A stretch of DNA of 39,543 nt from an uncultured Methanobacteriaceae archaeon. GTDB taxonomy: Archaea > Methanobacteriota > Methanobacteria > Methanobacteriales > Methanobacteriaceae. The position numbers were made by a program, and so were the translations under genes. The stretch spans positions 1 through 39,543 of the forward strand of contig CACZOU010000082.1 in the NCBI GenBank assembly GCA_902782945.1, in the 5' to 3' direction. This document shows, piece after piece, positions 1 to 8,292 of the stretch (position 1 is its first letter; each line of letters begins with the position of its first letter). The notes under the pieces were generated by a model. It was not told where the DNA came from and did no database searches. It was given only the letters and a program-made list of their open reading frames with translations.

Positions 1-101
1 ATATATATAAATTTATGTAAAATTATTATTTATTTTATTATATAATGAAAATTATAAAAAACAAGAAAAAAGAAATCATAAAAGTGTTAGAAGTAAATGA
101 T

Positions 102-470
102 TTATAATCCACCTAGAAAAGAAAGAAGAGTAACAGACTGAACAATAACACCCGTCACGCAGAGAATTAACTGTATATAACCATGCTTTCTAACACTAGG
201 ATCATCAGCTCTAATTAAATCAAATGGGAAAATTAAACCAAAGAATCCCATGAACAATAATGAATTATTAATAGTTGATAGCAATGATAAAATAACACCA
301 CCCCAACCAAATAATATAGCTAAAATATATCCTACAACAACAGAACGATTTTGAAGATAAGACACGTCAAAATGATAATTACTACCATCAACCATTAATT
401 GACAACCACAGGCCTTACAGTATTGAGCATCATCATCATTAATACAATCACATACAGGACATACTTTCAT
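102..470 (-). CDS. zinc-ribbon membrane protein, function unknown
   Basis: A 122-residue protein. The N-terminus has two cysteine pairs, CPVC (residues 4-7) and CKAC (18-21), forming a probable zinc ribbon. The rest is hydrophobic, with about three membrane segments between residues 43 and 120. This zinc-ribbon plus membrane layout is common in archaeal and bacterial proteins of unknown role. The start is supported by a GGTGAT ribosome binding site that lies just after the stop codon of the upstream glycosyltransferase gene, 17 bases away, so the two are probably co-transcribed. I do not recognise a specific function. Confidence 0.75.
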   Translation of the reverse strand: MKVCPVCDCINDDDAQYCKACGCQLMVDGSNYHFDVSYLQNRSVVVGYILAILFGWGGVILSLLSTINNSLLFMGFFGLIFPFDLIRADDPSVRKHGYIQLILCVTGVIVQSVTLLSFLGGL

Positions 471-487
471 AAATTAATCACCGAATA

Positions 488-2941
488 CTATTCCCTTTCT
501 TTATTATCTTCCAATATCTCCCTGATTTCAGGAAACATCTCTAATAATTTATCTAACTGTTCGTCATTATGTTCCTGATTATAGCACCATAATGTATCCT
601 TATTAAATACAATATCTCTAGCAGGATTAACATAGGTAATTCTATGAATATTATTTCCCACAACGTGGATTTTTGTTTTATTTAAAACAGTCATAGCCCA
701 AAACCACAAGTCATCAGCAAATGGACAAATAGCTTCAGCTAATTCCATATTCATTATCCTTGAATCAAGAGAATTAGGTGGGAATAAAACACCACCCCCC
801 GATGTGAAGAAATTAAAGTAACTGCTCTCTTCTTCCTGTTTAATAAGAGGCCATTCCTCATATTTACTAATTATTCCATCTTCACAAATAATTTTTCTAG
901 CCCTGTGTGTCATAACATCCCTTGGATATTTTTTATGACTAAAATATAATGATTCTAGCCACTCTGGAGGATAATATATATCATCATCAGCAGTAACTAT
1001 AATATCATCAGAATATTCTCTAAGTGCTGGAATCAATTTCTTGTATGACTTGATATCTTCACAAAATTTAATTGTTACCCCATTTTGTCTAAACTTTAAC
1101 ACCTTATCAGGAACACTTGGAATACCTTCTGAATATGCTTTTTCAGATAACCATAATACAATCTTATCAGGCTTTAAATTTTGATTTAAAAGAGAGTATA
1201 ATGTATAACATACATCATCCATCCTCTTTGGATATGAGGTTAATGAGACAATGATTCTCATATCTCTTTTATTATCTTCCTCAATTCCGATGCCATTAAA
1301 ATTCATAACTGTATCTCTAAGTTCAATACGATTAATAGCTGATGGTTGCCATAATGTATCATTTATTTTAATAATACCCTCCTTTGTACCAATTAATTCA
1401 AAGTATACTAGTGGATTAAGCTTGGACTTCCTAGCATTCTTATTAACTAATTGATAGAAATCAGCGTCGAACTCTGCTCCTGGATCTTTACCCTCCAGGT
1501 AACCTATGTATATGTAATGTAGTAATGGAGGAATATCTAAGTTATAATTATAGACTGTTCTATAATATTCTTCATCAAATAAGCCATGCTTTAAAATACT
1601 ATAATATCCTTTGATATTAACATCGGATTCAATTACATCATCAATCATGGTTTTATATACTACATTCTCATATTTTAGTTTAGATTCATCATCCATAATA
1701 GCCAAGTCATAAACATTTCTTTTAACTAATTGTGAAAGAGATGCATTATAAGATTGATCTATATTATTATAATAATTTCTAAACCATTTCTCACTAATTA
1801 AATCAAGTAATTCATCATAATTTAAATTATCTTCAGTGAAAGTATTGAATATACCTGACAGAATATCATTTTCATATATAACCTGTTTTTCATCGAATAC
1901 AGAACTATTAAATGATAATTTAGAAATAAGATATTTCAATGTATTCTTAAATGAGTGGGTTACTAATTTTAGATTATATCTACTTAGTGTATCTGATGAG
2001 TATACATCTTTATAAAAGATTATATTACTTGAAGGTAATTGGTCTAAGTCTTCATCTGATAGATTCATTTCTACGAATTCATCATGTATTCTGTTAAATA
2101 AGTCTTCCTTAATAGTTTCATCAATATATGAATAGATGTTCTCTAACTCTGTAATCTTAAATTGTATGAAATTAATACGTAATGTTTCTGTAATGTTTTG
2201 TTCTTCTAGCAGATTAGCTATCTCATCGAATAAATTAAATATCATGAAGCTTGCTTCTGTGTTTCTTGAATGTACTTGCCTGGATTTATTATATTCTCTT
2301 CTATAATGATATAGACACTCTGGTAAATAAGATATTCTCTGTGCAACTATCATGGATTTTATGTGAAAGAAAACATCCTCAAAATAGCCTTTATCCGTGA
2401 ATTTAAGATTATTTTCAACTATAAAACTATGTTTATGTAATTTAGTACATACTATCAGATAACTATTCATAACTAATTTTTTATTATATTTGTAATTGAA
2501 TGAAAAGTCAGAATAATCAATATCCTCATCATCTGATACAGGATATATTCTTTCATTGTTTTTATTAGGAAAATGTTCTATAGCATTAAATAACACCATG
2601 TCCGAATCATTTTTAATACTCTGATTATATAGTTTTTCTAATGCATTTAAATCCAGCCAGTCATCAGCATCAACAAAGGCAATGTAATCTCCTTTTGCTT
2701 TTTCTATTCCCTTATTTCTAGCAGCACCTGGCCCCTTATTTGCCTGTGAATAGTAACTAATTCTATCATCTTTATCAGAATAGTCCTCTAGTATACTTAG
2801 AGAATTATCACTAGAACCATCATTAATACAGATTATTTCTATATCTTTTAAGCTCTGATTAATAAGAGATTCCAGACAATTACTTAGGTATAATTCATCA
2901 TTATACACTGGGACAATAACAGATACTTTATACTCATTCAT
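488..2941 (-). CDS. two-domain glycosyltransferase (GT2 plus second GT-A-like domain)
   Basis: An 817-residue protein. Residues about 5-230 are a classic family 2 glycosyltransferase: VSVIVPVYN near the start, NDGSSD at 40-45 and the metal/nucleotide-sugar motif DADD at 91-94. Residues about 440-530 resemble the FD..YY..NP..HY modules often found beside polysaccharide glycosyltransferases. From residue 561 a second domain begins with IIVSLTSYPKR and has its own ADDD motif at 651-654, so it is probably another GT-A fold transferase. No membrane segment is evident, so it likely acts at the cytoplasmic face on cell-surface glycans or glycoproteins. GTGAT lies upstream of the ATG. The acceptor and sugar cannot be read from sequence. 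Confidence 0.85.
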   Translation of the reverse strand: MNEYKVSVIVPVYNDELYLSNCLESLINQSLKDIEIICINDGSSDNSLSILEDYSDKDDRISYYSQANKGPGAARNKGIEKAKGDYIAFVDADDWLDLNALEKLYNQSIKNDSDMVLFNAIEHFPNKNNERIYPVSDDEDIDYSDFSFNYKYNKKLVMNSYLIVCTKLHKHSFIVENNLKFTDKGYFEDVFFHIKSMIVAQRISYLPECLYHYRREYNKSRQVHSRNTEASFMIFNLFDEIANLLEEQNITETLRINFIQFKITELENIYSYIDETIKEDLFNRIHDEFVEMNLSDEDLDQLPSSNIIFYKDVYSSDTLSRYNLKLVTHSFKNTLKYLISKLSFNSSVFDEKQVIYENDILSGIFNTFTEDNLNYDELLDLISEKWFRNYYNNIDQSYNASLSQLVKRNVYDLAIMDDESKLKYENVVYKTMIDDVIESDVNIKGYYSILKHGLFDEEYYRTVYNYNLDIPPLLHYIYIGYLEGKDPGAEFDADFYQLVNKNARKSKLNPLVYFELIGTKEGIIKINDTLWQPSAINRIELRDTVMNFNGIGIEEDNKRDMRIIVSLTSYPKRMDDVCYTLYSLLNQNLKPDKIVLWLSEKAYSEGIPSVPDKVLKFRQNGVTIKFCEDIKSYKKLIPALREYSDDIIVTADDDIYYPPEWLESLYFSHKKYPRDVMTHRARKIICEDGIISKYEEWPLIKQEEESSYFNFFTSGGGVLFPPNSLDSRIMNMELAEAICPFADDLWFWAMTVLNKTKIHVVGNNIHRITYVNPARDIVFNKDTLWCYNQEHNDEQLDKLLEMFPEIREILEDNKERE

Positions 2942-3208
2942 GTAACATCACTTATCAAAAAATATGGTTTATATCCATACTACTTATATTGACTAAACTA
3001 TTCCTGCACCATTTTTCTAATATAATTATTTATGATTTAATTAGATTAAAATATTTACTAAAACATGAAAAATGAAAATTGAGTTAAAATTAAATATGTA
3101 CTAAAATTTATTTATTATAAAAAAAATAATTTAAATTACTAAACTGAATAATTATTAATCGATTAATAGATATCAAAAAAATTAATTATAAAAAACAGAG
3201 TGATCCAA

Positions 3209-4234
3209 ATGAATGATACAGTGGGAATGATTCTATGTGGTGGATTCGGTAAGAGACTAAGACCTGTAACCGAAACCATACCAAAACCATTAGTAGAATT
3301 AAAAGAAAACTACACCATCCTAGACAAACAGATATTTGACTTTAAAAGCGCAGGCGTGAAAAAAGTAATATTATTAACAGGATTCCTTGGAGAAAAAATA
3401 GAGGAACGATATGGCGACGAATACATGGGTGTAGAAATAGAATATGTTAAAGAAGAACAACCTCTCGGAACCCTTAATGCTATAAGATTAGGTATGGAAC
3501 ATATAGATGATGATACTCAATGTGTAATCAGAAATGGAGATGTTGTTGCAGATTTAAGTATTAAGAAAATGATAGAAGACGGTGAAAAATCACCATATGA
3601 CTTTACAATATTTGTAACACAGATGACCTCACCTTATGGTATTGTAGAACTCAGTGGAGACAAAATTGTATCCTTTAAAGAAAAACCATTACTAGACTAC
3701 TATATTAATGGAGGAATATACTTCTCTAAAGGTAAATTAGATTTCGGATCTTATAAAAGTGGAGATATCGAAAAAACAATATTCCCTGAATTAGCTAAAG
3801 ATAAAAAACTAGGATATTACAAAGAAAATGGCCTATTTTGGATGGCTGTTGACACAAGCAAAGAATTACAACAAGTACAAAAAGAATATTCCAATAGAAT
3901 AGATAAACCATGGGGATATGAAAAAGTACTTATCTATACTGAAAAATATCTTACAAAAGAATTATTCATAAAAGAAGGTTATCAGACCAGTTTCCATTAT
4001 CATCCAAATAAGGACGAAACAATGTATATTGTAAGTGGAAAAGGATACATAGAATTTGAAGATAAAAAAGAATACTTTGGAGCTAAGGATACTGTAAGAA
4101 TTGAACCTAAAACACCACACACAATAGTGGCAATAGAAAACACGGTATTACATGAAGTATCAACACCAGATCTTGATGATACTATTAGAATCAAAGATTT
4201 TTATGATTCAAGAACACCAACAGGTACAAGATAA
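3209..4234 (+). CDS. sugar-phosphate nucleotidyltransferase fused to a cupin domain
   Basis: A 341-residue fusion. The N-terminal part (to about residue 225) is a nucleotidyltransferase with the signature GGFGKRLRP (11-19) followed by PKPLVEL. It should make an NDP-sugar from NTP and a sugar 1-phosphate. The C-terminal part (about 235-341) is a cupin with metal-binding-type residues in FHYHPNKDE and a later PHT motif, similar to type II mannose-6-phosphate isomerases. A GTG at 3200 is also in frame, but GTGATCC at 3200-3206 matches the 16S 3' end and is better read as the ribosome binding site of the ATG at 3209. The sugar is unknown; mannose 1-phosphate is one guess from the domain pair. Confidence 0.82.
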   Translation: MNDTVGMILCGGFGKRLRPVTETIPKPLVELKENYTILDKQIFDFKSAGVKKVILLTGFLGEKIEERYGDEYMGVEIEYVKEEQPLGTLNAIRLGMEHIDDDTQCVIRNGDVVADLSIKKMIEDGEKSPYDFTIFVTQMTSPYGIVELSGDKIVSFKEKPLLDYYINGGIYFSKGKLDFGSYKSGDIEKTIFPELAKDKKLGYYKENGLFWMAVDTSKELQQVQKEYSNRIDKPWGYEKVLIYTEKYLTKELFIKEGYQTSFHYHPNKDETMYIVSGKGYIEFEDKKEYFGAKDTVRIEPKTPHTIVAIENTVLHEVSTPDLDDTIRIKDFYDSRTPTGTR

Positions 4235-4267
4235 TATCTTATAGATTCTAATCCTAAAAAAATTAAC

Positions 4268-4296
4268 CCCCTTCCTAGGGGAATAAACTTTTTTTT
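4268..4296 (+). terminator. hairpin plus T-run after the nucleotidyltransferase gene
   Basis: A five-pair stem CCCCT/AGGGG (4268-4272 with 4277-4281) with a four-base loop is followed by eight T residues (4289-4296). It lies 33 bases after the nucleotidyltransferase stop and just before hisH, so it probably ends the upstream transcript. The GC-only stem stands out against the AT-rich background. Confidence 0.5.
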
Positions 4297-4316
4297 CTAA
4301 ATTTATTTAATATGGA

Positions 4317-4949
4317 GTGTGTATTATTATTAGTAATATAACAATTATAGATTATGGTAGTGGAAATATCAGAAGTATTTATAACGGTTTTAAGCATATA
4401 GGCGTTAAGGTAAATGTTTCAGCTGATAAGAATGATTTAAAAAATTCAGATGCTATCATATTACCAGGAGTAGGCGCATTCGGAGCTGTGATGGATAACT
4501 TATCCAAATATGAAGATATTATCTATTCACATATTGATGAGGGTAAACCATTATTAGGAATTTGTCTTGGATTACATATGTTATTCTCTAATAGTGAGGA
4601 AAGTCCTGAAGCACAGGGTTTAAACATATTTAAAGGAACAGTTAAACGATTTGATTTACCAAAAGGTTATAAGATACCACACATGGGCTGGAATAGAATT
4701 AGAGTAAATGATACTGCTAATAATAATACTAGTTTATTATCTGATGCTGATAATGAATACATGTATTTTGTACACTCTTATTACATAGACCCTGAAGATA
4801 AAGATATTATAACAGCTTATACAGATTACGGTGGTAAGATTCCAGTGGCAATTGGTAAAGATAATGTATTCGCATTACAATTCCACCCCGAGAAAAGTGG
4901 TCCTAGTGGACTTAACATTTTACAGAAATTCGTGAATCAGATTGAATAA
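4317..4949 (+). CDS. hisH: imidazole glycerol phosphate synthase, glutamine amidotransferase subunit
   Basis: A 210-residue class I glutamine amidotransferase. It releases ammonia from glutamine and channels it to HisF, which makes imidazole glycerol phosphate and AICAR in histidine synthesis. The catalytic triad is visible: Cys83 in GICLGLH, and His190 and Glu192 in FHPEKSG. ITIIDYGSGNIRS near the start and GVGAFG at 51-56 are typical of HisH. No other his gene lies in the window, so hisF must be elsewhere. The start is uncertain: the only usual start codon is GTG at 4317, but GGAG (4314-4317) overlaps it, leaving the site poorly spaced. Confidence 0.92.
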   Translation: MCIIISNITIIDYGSGNIRSIYNGFKHIGVKVNVSADKNDLKNSDAIILPGVGAFGAVMDNLSKYEDIIYSHIDEGKPLLGICLGLHMLFSNSEESPEAQGLNIFKGTVKRFDLPKGYKIPHMGWNRIRVNDTANNNTSLLSDADNEYMYFVHSYYIDPEDKDIITAYTDYGGKIPVAIGKDNVFALQFHPEKSGPSGLNILQKFVNQIE

Positions 4950-5103
4950 TTCTATTAATATTTTCACCAACCTATCCAAACATTTTCTTTTTCTATTTTT
5001 TGATATAGTATTAAAAATATAATATGATAATAGGTATGTATAAGTTATCACAAAAATAATTATCATATTAATTTATTAAAAAGTAATAATTTTAGTGATT
5101 ATA

Positions 5104-6459
5104 ATGGACATAGAAGAATACACAAAAACAAGTCTGAGAAATAAAAAAGACAAAAAAGAAACAATAGAAAAACTTTCAAAGATAATACAATACTACAAAG
5201 ACATAACTCCTCAACAAGCAGAAAAATTAAGTAAAACAATATATGATGAAGTGAATACAACAGAACAATTAAACCAAGATGCACTAGGTGATTTACTACA
5301 ATATCCTAAAACAAACATTGGAATGGGCGAATTTGGAGTAGGATCACGGGGACAAGGAGACTTCTATGTACATAGTAAAATAGCAGAAATAATAAAAAAC
5401 ACTGAAACTGAATCAATAGTAAATCCAACAGCACAGGATGACGGTGGCGTTGTAAAAGTAGATGACACATATTATATAACAACAGCTATTGATGGAATAC
5501 ATTCCAGATTAAGTGATTACCCCTTCTTAGCAGGTTTTCACACAGCAAGAGCTACATTAAGAGACGTATGTGTAATGGGAGCAACTCCTGTAGCACTGAT
5601 TAGTGACATACACCTAGCAGATGATGGTGATATAGGTAAAATATTTGATTATACTGCAGGAATATGTGCAGTAAGTGAACTTACTGGTGTACCATTAGTA
5701 TCCGGAAGTACCCTACGTGTTGGTGGAGATATGGTTTTAGGAAATAGATTAGTAGGAGCAGTAGGAGCAGTAGGTTCATCAAATAATATACCTAAGGCGA
5801 GAAGTGAAGCCCATGAAGGAGATGTTATTTTAATGACAGAGGGTTCCGGTGGAGGAACCATTACCACAACATCTATCTATAACAATTATCCTGAAGTAAT
5901 AAAAGAAACATTGAATGTACAATTTGTTAAAGCATCCAAATTATTAAATAATTATGATAAACAGGAAGATATTCATGCAATGACCGATATTACAAATGGT
6001 GGTATAAATGGAGATTCAAATGAGATAAACAAAACCACAGGCTTAGGAATTCATTTATATCGTGAGAAAATAAATGAGTTAATAAATCCGAAGGTATATT
6101 CTATGCTTAACGACTTAGATATTGACCCTTTAGGTGTATCTATTGATTCATTGATGATAATTGTATCACCAAAATGCGTATCTAGTATAACACAGCTATT
6201 AGAAGAGACTAATATTAGAGTAGGAATTATCGGAGAAGTTACTGGTACTGGTAAAACATATATTGAAGATTCTAATGGCGAGGTTGAATTACTCACGCCT
6301 AAGTTTAGAGAAGCAGCTTATACTCCTATTAAAAAGATTATTGAAACGATTAATGAAACAGACCTTGAAGAAAACAGAAAAATTATTGATAAATCTGCAA
6401 AAGAGGCTATTGATAAAAAAAATAGGCTTGTAAAATATATTGAAGATAAATATGAATGA
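5104..6459 (+). CDS. AIR synthase-related (PurM-fold) protein
   Basis: A 451-residue protein of the PurM/SelD/HypE/ThiL ATP-binding superfamily. An extra helical region (about residues 1-85) precedes the PurM-like core, which has DDGGV, TTAIDGIH, RDVCVMGA and the glycine-rich EGSGGGTITT that begins the C-terminal AIR synthase domain. Length and the N-terminal extension argue against PurM, PurL or HypE themselves. It resembles the selenophosphate synthetase-related group seen in methanogens, whose substrate is unknown to me. There is no SelD-type catalytic Cys/Sec near the N-terminus. GTGAT at 5095-5099 is read as the ribosome binding site of ATG 5104, although a GTG start at 5095 is in frame. 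The next gene overlaps its 3' end. Confidence 0.78.
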   Translation: MDIEEYTKTSLRNKKDKKETIEKLSKIIQYYKDITPQQAEKLSKTIYDEVNTTEQLNQDALGDLLQYPKTNIGMGEFGVGSRGQGDFYVHSKIAEIIKNTETESIVNPTAQDDGGVVKVDDTYYITTAIDGIHSRLSDYPFLAGFHTARATLRDVCVMGATPVALISDIHLADDGDIGKIFDYTAGICAVSELTGVPLVSGSTLRVGGDMVLGNRLVGAVGAVGSSNNIPKARSEAHEGDVILMTEGSGGGTITTTSIYNNYPEVIKETLNVQFVKASKLLNNYDKQEDIHAMTDITNGGINGDSNEINKTTGLGIHLYREKINELINPKVYSMLNDLDIDPLGVSIDSLMIIVSPKCVSSITQLLEETNIRVGIIGEVTGTGKTYIEDSNGEVELLTPKFREAAYTPIKKIIETINETDLEENRKIIDKSAKEAIDKKNRLVKYIEDKYE

Positions 6460-6865
6460 AAGTGGTCAATTATTAATTTATGATTTAATTTTTGGTGTAA
6501 TAATTCTCTTAATGATTATTATATTAAGTATGTATATTTTTGAAGAAAATAGCCATTATTATATGAATATGCAGGATTCTGAAAAACCTTTAGATATTCT
6601 TAACACATTATCAGATACTCCTTATGAAGATGGCTATTTGTTAGAAATATTATCTAGAGAGTTAGATAATAATAATACAAATAATGATACATTACATTTT
6701 GTAAATGAAATTATCTCCTCAAATACCCATTATGAGTACACATTCTCTGATGACAGTAGTGAAGTTATTCTTATTGATACTCGTTCAAGTCATTATAGAG
6801 AAGTATTTTCAGGGAGAAAAATCATTAATAAACATGTGTTTGTGTTAAAATATTATGAGAAATAA
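6452..6865 (+). CDS. pilin-like (class III signal peptide-like) membrane protein
   Basis: A 137-residue protein when started at ATG 6452. It begins with a very short hydrophilic leader, then SGQLLIYDLIFG and a long hydrophobic stretch, followed by an Asn/Asp/Ser-rich exterior domain. This resembles archaeal type IV pilin-like proteins that are cut before a Gln by an EppA/PibD-type peptidase, although the usual acidic residue is Asp one place later than in classical sites. The ATG lies within the last codons of the PurM-fold gene (8-base overlap), implying co-translation. A TTG at 6440 would lengthen it by four residues. Function is inferred only from the N-terminus. Confidence 0.68.
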   Translation: MNESGQLLIYDLIFGVIILLMIIILSMYIFEENSHYYMNMQDSEKPLDILNTLSDTPYEDGYLLEILSRELDNNNTNNDTLHFVNEIISSNTHYEYTFSDDSSEVILIDTRSSHYREVFSGRKIINKHVFVLKYYEK

Positions 6866-6927
6866 CTCTCTTATTATTTTTTCAAAAAAAATAAATATCA
6901 CCAAAAACAAATATATTATTAATTAAA

Positions 6928-6981
6928 AGGTGATGAGGTTCCACCTATTTAACCGCCAGTGATTACTGGATGATGACTTCT
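6928..6981 (+). promoter_or_regulatory. fluoride riboswitch (crcB motif) aptamer
   Basis: All parts of the fluoride aptamer can be paired by eye. P1 is AGGUG (6928-6932) with CACCU (6942-6946). The second hairpin is CCAGU (6956-6960) with ACUGG (6965-6969). The pseudoknot pairs GAGGU (6935-6939) in the first loop with ACUUC (6976-6980), with one G-U pair. The conserved GAUGAGG and AUGAUG segments match the known Thermotoga petrophila aptamer layout. It sits about 156 bases upstream of a cation/proton antiporter gene, one of the gene classes known to follow this riboswitch. Just downstream a T6 run (6983-6988) and a TTTATT/AATAAA hairpin with AAAGGT in its loop (6986-7003) may be the expression platform. 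Confidence 0.93.
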
Positions 6982-7033
6982 ATTTTTTATTAAAGGTAAT
7001 AAATTGTATTTTGCCTATGATCATCTATTAATC

Positions 7034-7144
7034 ATGGAAAAAAAGGAATCACAATATTTTTTTTATTTGATTTATTTTGTATGCATACTACTTTTATTAT
7101 TCTTTAATTATTTATTAAATAAAAGGAGATTTTTAATTGATTAG
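7034..7144 (+). CDS. possible small membrane leader peptide between riboswitch and antiporter
   Basis: An ORF of 36 codons from ATG 7034, or 46 codons from TTG 7004, encodes a short charged start, one hydrophobic segment of about 20 residues (SQYFFYLIYFVCILLLLFF) and a basic KRR end. Its stop overlaps the TTG start of the antiporter by eight bases. AAAGGT at 6992-6997 lies in front of TTG 7004 in the loop of a small hairpin directly after the fluoride aptamer, so this ORF may be what the riboswitch controls first. No homology is recognised, and AT-rich DNA easily gives hydrophobic ORFs by chance, so confidence is low. Confidence 0.35.
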   Translation: MEKKESQYFFYLIYFVCILLLLFFNYLLNKRRFLID

Positions 7145-8270
7145 TGATATTTATCCTGTAGTACTAGCAGTCCTTATTGTTTTAGCTAGTGTCATTTCAA
7201 TTAAGTGGAGTATTTCCATATCTATTGTTGAAATTATACTTGGTATTATTGCAGGAAATTTAGGATTGTTAGAACCTGAAAGTTGGATGATTTATGTTGC
7301 TAGTATTGGAGGTATGGTATTAACATTCCTTGCTGGTACAGAAGTTAATCCAAAGTTAATGAAAGATAATTTAAAAGAATGTTTAATGATTGGTGTTGCA
7401 TCATTTCTAATATCATTTGTACTCGTATTTATTGTATGTGAATATATGTTATTATGGCCTCTTACATCATCATTACTAGTTGCTACTGCATTATCAGAGA
7501 CTTCTATTGCAATTGTTTATTCCATTATTCTTGATAAAGAGTTATCTGGTAAAAAGATAGGAACAATACTCATGGGATCTACATTTGTTACAAACATTTG
7601 TACGGCATTTGCATTAAGTGCTTTATTCATGAAACCTACCATAGAAACATTAGTATTTGTAATAGCATCTGTAATTATACTTGTATTCTCATATAAATAC
7701 TCAGATATTTTATTTGAAAGTCAAACATTTAGTATGACAAGTAACCAGTTAGAACTTAAATACATATTCCTATTACTTGTATTATTAATATTCTTTGCAA
7801 CTCTTGGTGGTGGACAGGCATTACTTCCAGTATTCATACTAGGAGCTATACTTTCTAAACCATTCAGCCATACCAACAAAAATAATATGCTTAAAAGATT
7901 ACAGACAGTAGCATTTACTGTTATTACACCAATATTTTTCATAGTTAATGGATCAAAAGTATCAATTCCAGTTATACTTGGAGCATTAGGTGTGTTCTTA
8001 TTAATATTTGTAGTACGTCAAATAGGAAAATTTATTGGAGTATATACAATTGTTAAAACAAGTTTAAGTAAGTATCATATGTATATTACAATGGTTATGA
8101 GTACGGGGTTAACCTTTGGATTAGTAGCAGCATCCTATGGACTTAATAATAATATAATTTCATCTCATGTTTATAGTATTCTAACAGGAGTGCTAGTTTT
8201 AAGTGCTATAATTCCAAGTATTATTGGTAATAAATATTTTGCTCCTACTGAAGAAGATTTAAAAGAATAA
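7137..8270 (+). CDS. CPA2-type cation/proton antiporter (Na+/H+ exchanger family)
   Basis: A 377-residue integral membrane protein with about 11-13 helices. It matches the monovalent cation:proton antiporter-2 (KefB/NapA-like) family: EIILGIIAGNLGL near the N-terminus, the helix LTFLAGTEVNPKLMK, and later ALSETSIAIVYSI in place of the usual SPxxA motif. It lacks the C-terminal TrkA-N domain of KefB. It starts at TTG 7137 with a strong site, AAGGAGAT, six or seven bases upstream. The upstream fluoride riboswitch implies that fluoride induces it. Antiporters are known members of the fluoride resistance regulon, but whether this one moves fluoride itself or restores ion balance is unknown. A T-rich stretch follows, facing the convergent PHP gene. 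Confidence 0.88.
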   Translation: MISDIYPVVLAVLIVLASVISIKWSISISIVEIILGIIAGNLGLLEPESWMIYVASIGGMVLTFLAGTEVNPKLMKDNLKECLMIGVASFLISFVLVFIVCEYMLLWPLTSSLLVATALSETSIAIVYSIILDKELSGKKIGTILMGSTFVTNICTAFALSALFMKPTIETLVFVIASVIILVFSYKYSDILFESQTFSMTSNQLELKYIFLLLVLLIFFATLGGGQALLPVFILGAILSKPFSHTNKNNMLKRLQTVAFTVITPIFFIVNGSKVSIPVILGALGVFLLIFVVRQIGKFIGVYTIVKTSLSKYHMYITMVMSTGLTFGLVAASYGLNNNIISSHVYSILTGVLVLSAIIPSIIGNKYFAPTEEDLKE

Positions 8271-8292
8271 ATTTTCTTTTTATAACTTTTTT

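Noticed and set aside
5104-6459. SelD (selenophosphate synthase)
   Set aside because: The N-terminal Cys/Sec and glycine loop of SelD are absent, although the PurM fold is shared.
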